From CAYQEC01 sp964416425 (GTDB lineage: Bacteria > Actinomycetota > Acidimicrobiia > Spongiisociales > UBA5794), in NCBI GenBank assembly GCA_964416425.1, contig CAYQEC010000004.1:1-64000 (forward strand): a stretch of 64,000 nucleotides of DNA. Direction: 5' to 3'. Under the pieces are notes generated by a model. That model worked only from the letters and a program-made list of their open reading frames with translations, did no database searches and had not been told where the DNA came from. The position numbers and the translations under genes are program-made. Shown piece after piece: positions 31,932-39,335 of this stretch (positions within the stretch are counted from its first letter, which is position 1; each line of letters opens with the position of its first letter).

Positions 31932-33260
31932 CCGATGATCCGCCTCTTCCACGCCGTGGGACCATTCGCACCACTCGTCGTGCTGCTGCTCGCCGCCGCC
32001 GAGAGCGCCGCCTTCGTCGGCGTGGTGGTGCCCGGGGAGCTGGCGGTGGTGCTGGGCGGGGTGGCGGCCGGCGCCGGCGGGGTCTCCCTGTGGCTCATGA
32101 TCCCCGCCGCGGTGGTCGGCGCCATCGTCGGCGACTCGATCGGCTACAGCCTCGGCCACCGGCTCGGGCCGTCGCTGCTCGCCCATCCCCGCATGGCCCG
32201 CATCTCGCAACGGCTCGACGCAGCCGGGGAGATGCTCTCGGACCGGGGGTGGTGGGCGCTGGTGGTGGCGCGCTTCGCCGCGGTGCTGCGGGCCGTCGTC
32301 CCTTTCGCAGCCGGCATGGCCCGGATGCGCTACCGGCGTTTCCTCCTCGGCAACGCGGTCGGAGGCGTCCTGTGGGGATCGAGCTTCACCCTGCTGGGGT
32401 ATCTCGCCGGCGCCAACTACGCACGGGTGGAACGGTGGGTGCGGGCCGGGGGGCTGGCCGTGGTTGCCGTCGCCGTGCTGGTGGGCGGGGTGGTGTGGGC
32501 AACACGTTGGGCGGCACGCCACCGGGCCACGGTGGACCGGTGGATGGAGCGGATCGCCACGGTCTGGCCGCTACGACCGCTGGTGGCGGGGATCCGGCGC
32601 ACCGGGCGACCGGCCCTCACCCTGATCCTGACCGCAGGTGCGATCACCGCCCTGCTCGGGGTGTTCGGGCTCCTCATCGTCGACGTGATCGGCAATACCG
32701 AGTTCTTCTTCTTCGATCTCTCTGCCATCCGCTACCTCGACGCCAACCGGGTTCCCGCACTCATCGACACCGCCAGGGTGGTCAACACGGTCACCGCTCC
32801 CCCGGTGTTCGGTGTGGCGGTAGGGATCACCGTCGTGGTGCTGCTGGCGCGGCGACGGCTCCGGCCGGTAGGGGCGATCGTGGTGGCGCTCGCCGGCCAG
32901 TGGCTCATCCTCGAGCTGATCGACGTGCTGGTGCGGCGAACCCCGCCGGGGGTGGCGCCGCTGGCGTCGCGTCTCGACGCCGGCTTTCCCTCCGAGCAGG
33001 TGGCGCTGGTGGCCGCCGTTGCCTGCCTGCTCGCCTGGCCGTGGTGGCGGAGTGATTGGCGCGCCACCGTGCTCCGCTTTGGCGGCGCCCTCCTCCTTGT
33101 GGTGGTGGCGGCCGCCTCCCGGGTGGTACTGCTCGTCGAGTTCCCCTCCGACACCATCGCCGCGGCCGCGGTGGCGGCGTCCTGGACCCTGCTGTGCTGT
33201 TTCGCCTTCGACCCGGGGCGGTCCTCCCCGCCGCCGGGGGCACTCGAAGCCGGGCCGTGA
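31932..33260 (+). CDS. DedA-PAP2 fusion membrane protein with degenerate phosphatase motif
   Basis: 442 aa from ATG 31932. Residues 1-200: DedA/SNARE-associated domain (FVGVVVPGELAVVLGG, GDSIGYSLGHRLG, RFAAVLRAVVPFAAGMARM, GNAVGGVLWGSSFTLLGYLAG). Residues about 230-430: PAP2-like domain with five membrane segments. In PAP2 enzymes the second and third motifs are PSGH and SRxxxxxHxxxD; here they read PSEQ and SRVVLLVEFPSD, so both catalytic His are missing. DedA proteins transport undecaprenyl phosphate or maintain membrane potential; the PAP2 part may only bind lipid. Confidence 0.85.
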   Translation, partial: PMIRLFHAVGPFAPLVVLLLAAAESAAFVGVVVPGELAVVLGGVAAGAGGVSLWLMIPAAVVGAIVGDSIGYSLGHRLGPSLLAHPRMARISQRLDAAGEMLSDRGWWALVVARFAAVLRAVVPFAAGMARMRYRRFLLGNAVGGVLWGSSFTLLGYLAGANYARVERWVRAGGLAVVAVAVLVGGVVWATRWAARHRATVDRWMERIATVWPLRPLVAGIRRTGRPALTLILTAGAITALLGVFGLLIVDVIGNTEFFFFDLSAIRYLDANRVPALIDTARVVNTVTAPPVFGVAVGITVVVLLARRRLRPVGAIVVALAGQWLILELIDVLVRRTPPGVAPLASRLDAGFPSEQVALVAAVACLLAWPWWRSDWRATVLRFGGALLLVVVAAASRVVLLVEFPSDTIAAAAVAASWTLLCCFAFDPGRSSPPPGALEAGP

Positions 33261-33378
33261 CGATCGCGCCGGGTCGCAGCTCGAAACCCCCGGATCGCCT
33301 CTCCCTCCGCCACCTCGCGCACCGCCTGGCGCGGGTAGGGTTCCGCCGAGGCAGAGCGGAAGATGCGGGGGTGAGGAG

Positions 33379-33717
33379 ATGACGTCTTCACCGATGCCGG
33401 CCACCGGGCGCCGGGTCAGCCGGGCCGAGGCGGGGCTCACGCGGTGGGCGGCGCTGGTATTCGTGATTCTCTGGGTCGGCTTCGCCATCGTGCTCGCCTG
33501 GGACGAGAGCAAGCTCGACGACCTGTGGCAGTGGGTGCGGGACCTCCCCCTCGGCGTCGAGCTCGTGGTCTGGGCCCTCTTCCTGCCGATCACGGTCGGG
33601 CTGTGGATCTGGCAGGCGGACTGGTCCCAACTCGCTCGCCTGGCGGGTCTCGGGGCAATCATCGCCTGGACGTTGGCGTCGCTGTCCAGCCTCTCGAAGC
33701 TGCTGCGGCGAAGCTGA
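33379..33717 (+). CDS. Small two-helix membrane protein
   Basis: 112 aa from ATG 33379 (GAGGAG just upstream). Basic N-terminus, two main hydrophobic segments (WAALVFVILWVGFAIVLAW and LVVWALFLPITVGLWIW) and a third weaker one. No known domain. Part of it matches a fragment at 30672-30708, suggesting an ancestral duplication around the flippase-DedA region. Confidence 0.65.
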   Translation: MTSSPMPATGRRVSRAEAGLTRWAALVFVILWVGFAIVLAWDESKLDDLWQWVRDLPLGVELVVWALFLPITVGLWIWQADWSQLARLAGLGAIIAWTLASLSSLSKLLRRS

Positions 33718-33786
33718 GCCCGCGAAGCTGGATGTCGCGACCGGATCCATCCCCGTTCCGCCCGGCTGAGTCCGCCAGGCTCGGCC

Positions 33787-34818
33787 TCAATAGGTCTCGG
33801 TGACCTTCCGTAATCCCCGAGGATGATCGGGATCGAGTCCCTGTGCTTCGGCGAGACGAAGGGCCAGGATCTGTCCGGGGATGACGGCGACGAGAGGGCT
33901 CAACCATTCCGGCACCCCTCCCGGAAGCGGGCTTGCCCATCGCGCCGCATGCAGGATGTCGTTGTCATCGGAGATGGCGACCAGTGACGCGTGACGCTGG
34001 GCAAGCTCGGGAATCAAGTCGGCCGTACCTGCCATGACCGGGCCCTTCGGAGCGATCAGCACCACCGTGGACTCCTCGTCGATCCCGGCGATGGGGCCGT
34101 GCCGGAAATCGGCCGTCGAATAGGGTTCGACTGCGATTCTCGCGACCTCGGTGAGCTTGAGCGCCGTCTCGAACGCGGTTCCGTAGTTGTAGCCGCGTGC
34201 TACCACCGTCCAGTCGCCGGCGGCGTGGAGCGAATCCGGTCCCGTATCCGATTCGGCCTGTTCGACAACGCGCTGCATCGCCTTGGGCACGGCTCCGATT
34301 TGACCAAGACCGTCGCCATGCTCTCCCAGGCTCGTGGAGAGCAGAGCCATTGCCGCCAACGACGTCGTGTAGGTCATAGTGGCGGCTATGGCCTTCTCGG
34401 TGACGCCGAGGTCGAGGGTGTAGTCGGCACAGCGTGCGAGCGGAGAAGTGGTATCGGCGGTGATGGCCAGGGTGCGACAACCCTGCCGGCAGGCTTCTTC
34501 GATCACGGCGACCACGTCGGGGGAGGCACCTGATTGCGAGATCCCGATCACCAGGGCGCCGGCCAAACGGGGCGGACTCTGGTAGACGGTGAAGAGGGAA
34601 GGCGTGGCCAACGCGACCGGCAGACGATTGCGGATGCCCAGCACGTACTGGCCGTACCGTGCGGCGTTGTCGGAGCTCCCCCTGGCCGCGATCATCACCC
34701 AGTCGATCGCCGCGCCCCGTAGTTCCGATCCCACGGCCTCCGCGACATCGGCTTGGCGGTCGAGGAACCGCGCCACCGCCTCGGGCTGGGAACGAATCTC
34801 GACATCGAAGCGCGTCAA
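33787..34818 (-). CDS. SIS-domain sugar-phosphate isomerase/deaminase (GlmS isomerase-domain-like)
   Basis: 343 aa from TTG 34818, whose TTGA overlaps the NagA stop. Two SIS domains: MIAARGSSDNAARYGQYVLG, LVIGISQSGASPDVVAVIEEAC, TADTTSPLARCADYTLDLGVTEKAIAATMTYTTSLAAMALLS, then VVARGYNYGTAFETALKLTEVARIAVEPYSTADFRHGPIAGID and the C-terminal GLRKVTETY with the end motif typical of GlmS (KSVTVE-like). There is no glutaminase domain. Such proteins act as GlcN-6-P deaminases (NagB-II) or related isomerases. Directly after NagA, a role in GlcN-6-P to Fru-6-P conversion is likely. Confidence 0.88.
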   Translation of the reverse strand: MTRFDVEIRSQPEAVARFLDRQADVAEAVGSELRGAAIDWVMIAARGSSDNAARYGQYVLGIRNRLPVALATPSLFTVYQSPPRLAGALVIGISQSGASPDVVAVIEEACRQGCRTLAITADTTSPLARCADYTLDLGVTEKAIAATMTYTTSLAAMALLSTSLGEHGDGLGQIGAVPKAMQRVVEQAESDTGPDSLHAAGDWTVVARGYNYGTAFETALKLTEVARIAVEPYSTADFRHGPIAGIDEESTVVLIAPKGPVMAGTADLIPELAQRHASLVAISDDNDILHAARWASPLPGGVPEWLSPLVAVIPGQILALRLAEAQGLDPDHPRGLRKVTETY

Positions 34819-35972
34819 GAACTTGCCCCATTGTCGCTCCGCTGGTAGACCGGCTGCCCCCCGACCCAGGTCTCGACGAGGTCGTCGTCCTCGTCGAGCA
34901 TGAGTAGATCCGCGACACACCCTTCCGAAAGACGGCCGAGATCGGGAAGACCGAGGACGTCGGCAGGTCGCGACGTCATGGCGATCGACGCCTCGGCAAT
35001 ACTCACCCCGGCGTACCGGGCAAGATTCTTCACTGCATCGACGGCCCGCAGGGCGCTCCCCGCCAGCCTTCCGTTCGGCAGCCGGACGATGCCGCCCCTG
35101 GACTCGACGGACTGCCCGGCGACGGTGTAGGCGCCGTCGGGAGCCCCGGCTGGGGCAACCGCGTCAGTGATCAGGATGAGTCGCTCCCCGCCGATCCGGT
35201 ACGCCAGGCGCACCATGTCGGGATGGGAATGGTGGCCATCGGCGATCACGCTGAAGCGGACCTGCGGGTCAAGTAGGGCAGCAGCGGCCAGCCCTGGCTC
35301 GCGGTGATCGAGGCCGGACATGGCGTTGAACAGATGAGTGACGAGAGCCACTCCGTGCCGGAACCACGAACGGGCTTCGTCGAATCCGACGCCACTGTGA
35401 CCGGCCGACACCACCACCCCGGATTCCACGAGCAAGCCGATGACCTCCCCGGCACCGGGAAGCTCGGGCGCGAGGGTCCAGACGCGCACGCGGCCCTCGA
35501 AGTACTCCAGGAGGCGCCGCGTCTCGTCGACGCTCGGTGGGCGCAGCGCATCTTGCGGGTGAGCTCCGGGGTGACCGGCGTCGAGGAATGGCCCCTCTAT
35601 GTGGACGCCGAGGATCCGCGCTCCCCCACTCGGCACCGAGGCGAGGGCTGCCGCCAGCTGCACATAGGCCTCCGGACCGGCGGAGATCTGGGTGGGAAGC
35701 AGCGAGGTGCACCCGAGACGAACAGCCGTCCTGGCGATCTCGGCGAGGGTAGAACCGTTGGCGCGATGGACTTCGAGTCCGCCGAGACCGTTCACCTGGA
35801 GATCGATCAGTCCGGGAAGCACCGTGGCTCCCCCCACGTCCTTTGCAGGAATCCCCGGCGGCGGGGAAACCCGGCCCACGCCAGCAATCCTCCCATCCCT
35901 GATCAGCAGGTCCCCTTCAACGACCTGACCGTCGGACACGATTCGGCAGTTGTGGAGCGTGATCCCGGTCAT
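34815..35972 (-). CDS. nagA: N-acetylglucosamine-6-phosphate deacetylase
   Basis: 385 aa, normal length. Amidohydrolase fold: VLPGLIDLQVNGLGGLEV at the N-terminus, catalytic-metal motif ILGVHIEGPFLDAGHPGAH (metal Glu), VSAGHSGVGFDEA, LVTHLFNAMSGLDHREPG (metal His), VIADGHHSHPDMV (substrate His) and LILITDAVAPAGAPDG with the catalytic Asp. Converts GlcNAc-6-P to GlcN-6-P plus acetate. Its coupling to the SIS deaminase-like gene and to a GntR regulator matches nag operons. Confidence 0.95.
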   Translation of the reverse strand: MTGITLHNCRIVSDGQVVEGDLLIRDGRIAGVGRVSPPPGIPAKDVGGATVLPGLIDLQVNGLGGLEVHRANGSTLAEIARTAVRLGCTSLLPTQISAGPEAYVQLAAALASVPSGGARILGVHIEGPFLDAGHPGAHPQDALRPPSVDETRRLLEYFEGRVRVWTLAPELPGAGEVIGLLVESGVVVSAGHSGVGFDEARSWFRHGVALVTHLFNAMSGLDHREPGLAAAALLDPQVRFSVIADGHHSHPDMVRLAYRIGGERLILITDAVAPAGAPDGAYTVAGQSVESRGGIVRLPNGRLAGSALRAVDAVKNLARYAGVSIAEASIAMTSRPADVLGLPDLGRLSEGCVADLLMLDEDDDLVETWVGGQPVYQRSDNGASS

Positions 35973-35983
35973 GCCGACACGGA

Positions 35984-36748
35984 TTAGCTCGTCACGCGTT
36001 GTCTGGCACGCTCGAGCCGGGTCCGGAAGGCGTCGAAGACGGCGGCGTTGCCTTCAACCGACGCCCCCGGAACCGTGGGCGATACGAAGGTGGGAAGAGT
36101 GATTCCTCGCTCGAGCAGCTTGGCGGCAGTGCGGGTAAGGAGCTCGACGGTGACGGCACACGCCAGAATGGTGGACACGCCGCCGAGTGGGGCTCCCCAG
36201 CCATCGAGTTCGACAACGGCGTCTTCGACGGGAGCGCCGGTGTCGATGACGACGTCGGCGAGATCGGCGGTGAACTTGCCCGAGGAGTGCTCCGCGGGCC
36301 GGCTGAGATTGGCGGTGGCGGTGACCGCCACGACCGAGAGACCGTGGTTCTTGGCGTACATGGCGGTCTCGACGGGAGCACTGTTCCGACCGCTGTGCGA
36401 GAACACAACCAGGACGTCACCGGCGGCGAGAGGCTCGTGGTCGAGGAACTTGTCGACGTAGCCTTCGGTGCGCTCCAGCCACAACAGCTCGGGGACACCG
36501 CCGGGGCCGAGCACGTTGAACCACATCAGCCGAGGATCGGTGAGGGGATAGAAGCCCACGAAACTGCCGTAGCGCGGGAAGGCCTCGTGAACGGGGATGA
36601 CCGAGTGACCACTCCCGAAGAAGTGCACCAGCCCATCCCGGGCAATCGCGTCTGCCGCCAGGCTCGCGGCCCGATCGAAGGCGGTCTCCTGGGTGTCCTT
36701 CAACGTGTTGACCAGACCGCCGAGGGCCTCCAAGAACGAGTTCATCAT
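35984..36748 (-). CDS. SIS-domain protein, UPF0309-type
   Basis: 254 aa; GAGGAG 5 nt before the ATGATG start. One SIS domain: DGLVHFFGSGHSVIPVHEAFPRYG, then GDVLVVFSHSGRNSAPVETAMYAKNHGLSVVAVTAT and the end region VELLTRTAAKLLERGITLPTFVSPTVPGA. It belongs to the UPF0309 group, which acts on phosphosugars but has no agreed reaction. In this cluster it could act as a MurNAc-6-P etherase-like or isomerase step, since no MurQ is present; that is inference only. Confidence 0.82.
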   Translation of the reverse strand: MMNSFLEALGGLVNTLKDTQETAFDRAASLAADAIARDGLVHFFGSGHSVIPVHEAFPRYGSFVGFYPLTDPRLMWFNVLGPGGVPELLWLERTEGYVDKFLDHEPLAAGDVLVVFSHSGRNSAPVETAMYAKNHGLSVVAVTATANLSRPAEHSSGKFTADLADVVIDTGAPVEDAVVELDGWGAPLGGVSTILACAVTVELLTRTAAKLLERGITLPTFVSPTVPGASVEGNAAVFDAFRTRLERARQRVTS

Positions 36749-36760
36749 TGCTTCTCCTCG

Positions 36761-37525
36761 CTAGGTGATGCTGCGCAAACCGAGGTGAACCCGATAACGG
36801 TCGCCCCGCATGACCGACTCCACGAATTCGAACGGCCCGTATTCGTCGAAGGTGAGCCGTTCGACCAGGAAGGCACACACTCCGGGTTCGACCTCCAACA
36901 GGCCGGCGTCGTCTCCCTCGATCCGTCCGACACGGAACATCTCGTCCGCCTCGGTCGGGATCACTCCGTAAGTGACACGGAGGTACTCGTAGAGCGACCG
37001 ACCGGACAGGTCGGCAGCCTCGAGGCCCGGGAACCTCTGGGCAGGCAGGCGAGCACGCTGGATGCCGAGAGGCCTGTCTTCGGCGACTCTGAGCCGCTGG
37101 ATGACAACCACAGGGTCACCCTCTGCGAGGCGCAACCGGTCGGCGACGATTGCGTCGACCCGCTCCAGACCGCAGTCGATCGTGCGAGCACCCGCCCTCA
37201 AGCCGAGACGGATCATCTCCTCGGAGAAGGAGGTGACACCTCGAGGCTCGGCCGTGAGGGTGGGCTCGCGAACGAAGGTCCCCCGGCCCGGCTCCCGAAT
37301 CAGCAGCCCGTCGGCGGCCAGATCCTGAAGCGCTCGCCGGATGGTGATCCGGCTCGCCCCGTAGAGGTCCTCGAGCTCCTTCTCGCTCGGGATCCGATAC
37401 CCGGAATCCCATTCGTGGCTGTCGATCAGTCGCCGCAGATCCTGCTCTACCTGCAGGTAGAGCGGGATCGGGTTCTTCCGGCTGGTCGGTCTCGGCCCAC
37501 GCATCTGCTCATCTCGTCGTGTCAT
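36761..37525 (-). CDS. GntR-family (HutC/UTRA) transcriptional regulator
   Basis: 254 aa from ATG 37525. N-terminal winged helix: PIPLYLQVEQDLRRLIDSHEWDSGYRIPSEKELEDLYGASRITIRRALQDLAADGLLIREPGRGTFV. Then a UTRA ligand domain (about 90-250: GDPVVVIQRLRVAEDRPLGIQRARLP, LYEYLRVTYG, FLVERLTFDEYGPFEFVESVMRGDRYRVHL). UTRA regulators such as NagR/DasR bind sugar phosphates. The gene is first in the operon with SIS, NagA and SIS genes and divergent from HyuB, with an operator-like site between, so autoregulation is expected. Confidence 0.92.
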   Translation of the reverse strand: MTRRDEQMRGPRPTSRKNPIPLYLQVEQDLRRLIDSHEWDSGYRIPSEKELEDLYGASRITIRRALQDLAADGLLIREPGRGTFVREPTLTAEPRGVTSFSEEMIRLGLRAGARTIDCGLERVDAIVADRLRLAEGDPVVVIQRLRVAEDRPLGIQRARLPAQRFPGLEAADLSGRSLYEYLRVTYGVIPTEADEMFRVGRIEGDDAGLLEVEPGVCAFLVERLTFDEYGPFEFVESVMRGDRYRVHLGLRSIT

Positions 37526-37549
37526 ACACCACCGAGCGCTAATCGGATA

Positions 37550-37568
37550 TATTGTTATACTCACAATA
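37550..37568. promoter_or_regulatory. Inverted repeat, probable GntR operator
   Basis: TATTGT (37550-37555) and ACAATA (37563-37568) flank a 7-nt spacer in the AT-rich divergent promoter between the GntR gene and HyuB. Read on the minus strand it contains GTATAACAATAT, which resembles a site at 50946-50961 in front of the second SBP gene. Confidence 0.55.
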
Positions 37569-37604
37569 CACATTCCGAGATCGGATGGAAAGGAACCGTG
37601 CCGC

Positions 37605-39335
37605 GTGGATCCGATAACCCTCTCTGTGATCTCCAACGGCTTCAAGAGCATCGTCAACGAGATGAACCTGGCCCTGTTCCGATCCGCCTACTCCCCCGTC
37701 ATTACCGAGGGACGCGACATCGGCGGAGCGGTCATCGACCGGCATGGGCGCCTCGTCGCCCAGGGCGACTGGGACCTGGCGGTATTCGTGGCGCTACTCG
37801 AGTTCTCCCTCAAAGGTGTGCTGGCGCGGTTCGACGGTGACATCGCGCCCGGTGACGTGTTCATCATGAACGATCCCTTCGTTGGCGGCACGCACTTCAA
37901 CGACGTCGGGGTGGTGCGGCCGGTGTTCGACGGCGACGAGTTGACGGCCTTTGTGGCGGTGTGCGGCCACTGGGCGGACGTCGGCGGCCAAGAGCCCGGC
38001 AGCTTCGTGGCCAACGCCCGGGAGCACTTCCAGGAGGGCCTCCGCATCCCGCCGATGAAGCTGTACATCGCCGGCGAGCCCAATCTGGCGGTCTTCGACA
38101 TAATCGAAGCCAACATGCGCATCTCCTCCGAGCGCCTCGGTGACGTGCGCGCCCAGGTGGGCTCGACCCGGGTCGGCGAGCAGCGGCTGGTGGAGTTGGC
38201 AGGCAAGTACGGATGGGACCAGGTCACCGGAGCGATGGACGAAGCGATCGCCCACGCCGAGCGCTTGCTGCGCAGCGAGATAACCAAGATTCCCGACGGC
38301 CGCTTCAAGGGCGAGGATCATGTCGACATGGAATCGCTCGACCGGCCCATTCCCAAGAAGGTCGCCCTCGAGCTCACCATCGACGGAGACTCAATGCACT
38401 TCGACTTCACGGGTTCGGACCCGGAGTCGCTCTCGGCGTCAAACTCCACCTACTCGTCCACCGCGTCGGCTGTCTACGTGACCGTCAAGTCGCTGTTCCC
38501 CGAGATCCCGATGAATCACGGCGTCTTCGAGCCGATCCGCATCACCGCCCCCGAGCACACCATCGTCAACGCCCTCCCCCCGAGAGCGATCAGCAGCATG
38601 GCGGCGACCGTGTACGAGAAGGTCATCGGGGCCGCCCTGATGGCTTTGTCCGAGGCCATCCCCGAACAGGCAGTGGGAACGCCCTACAACCTGATCAATC
38701 TGACCATCGGAGGCCGGTACCGGGACTCCGACTTCGTGGCCTACCTGTTCTCCGAAGGCGGATTCGGAGGGCGGGCCACCAAGGACGGCCCGCCCGGATT
38801 GGTCTCCCTCTACGGAGGCGGCGCCAAGATCACCCCTGTGGAGGTGATGGAGCGCCGCTACCCCATTGCCTTCGAGGAATGGGCGTTGTGGCCCGATTCC
38901 GGCGGCGCCGGCCGCTACCGGGGTGGCGTGGGATCACGCAAGACGTTCCGGATCGTCGACACCTCGGTTCGGCTGTCGTGCCTCGGCGACCGGGAGTACT
39001 ACCCGCCGGCGGGTGTGCTCGGCGGCGAGCCCGGCGCCAAACACGGATTGATCCGGAACCTCGGCACTGCGGCCGAGGAAAACCTGACCCTCAAGGTGGT
39101 CGGATACCCACTCCAGGACGGAGACACGGTCACCATCCTCGCCGGCGGAGGAGGAGGGTACGGCGATCCCCTGGATCGGGATCCTGCACTCGTGGCCGAA
39201 GACGTCATCCAGGGCTACGTCACCGTCGGCCACGCCGCCGAGCGCTACGGCGTGGCCGTCGACGAGTCGGGTGAGATCGCCGCCGGGGAGACCGAACGTC
39301 TCAGAGCCTCGTTGCGAAAGGGGAAGACCCAATGA
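37605..39335 (+). CDS. Hydantoinase B / 5-oxoprolinase subunit B family protein
   Basis: 576 aa from GTG 37605, with AAAGGAA 11-13 nt upstream. Family landmarks: NGFKSIVNEMNLALFRSAYSPVITEGRDIGGAVID, GDVFIMNDPFVGGTHFNDVGVVRPVF, GHWADVGG, SSTASAVYVTVKSLFPEIPMNHGVFEPI, SLYGGGAKITPVEVMERRYPI and GAGRYRGGVGSRKTF. With HyuA it forms an ATP-dependent enzyme that opens cyclic imide or lactam rings (hydantoins, 5-oxoproline). Divergent from a GntR-led amino-sugar operon; no carbamoylase gene is nearby. Confidence 0.92.
   Translation: MDPITLSVISNGFKSIVNEMNLALFRSAYSPVITEGRDIGGAVIDRHGRLVAQGDWDLAVFVALLEFSLKGVLARFDGDIAPGDVFIMNDPFVGGTHFNDVGVVRPVFDGDELTAFVAVCGHWADVGGQEPGSFVANAREHFQEGLRIPPMKLYIAGEPNLAVFDIIEANMRISSERLGDVRAQVGSTRVGEQRLVELAGKYGWDQVTGAMDEAIAHAERLLRSEITKIPDGRFKGEDHVDMESLDRPIPKKVALELTIDGDSMHFDFTGSDPESLSASNSTYSSTASAVYVTVKSLFPEIPMNHGVFEPIRITAPEHTIVNALPPRAISSMAATVYEKVIGAALMALSEAIPEQAVGTPYNLINLTIGGRYRDSDFVAYLFSEGGFGGRATKDGPPGLVSLYGGGAKITPVEVMERRYPIAFEEWALWPDSGGAGRYRGGVGSRKTFRIVDTSVRLSCLGDREYYPPAGVLGGEPGAKHGLIRNLGTAAEENLTLKVVGYPLQDGDTVTILAGGGGGYGDPLDRDPALVAEDVIQGYVTVGHAAERYGVAVDESGEIAAGETERLRASLRKGKTQ

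Noticed and set aside
35984..36748. Naming the SIS protein MurQ
   Set aside because: Sequence lacks the MurQ pattern (GAGTSGRLG, substrate Glu region); it fits UPF0309 instead.
36761..37525. Calling the GntR protein DasR or NagR
   Set aside because: HTH and UTRA domains are clear but the operator-like sites do not match the ACTGGTCTAGACCACT dre consensus, so the name is not supported.
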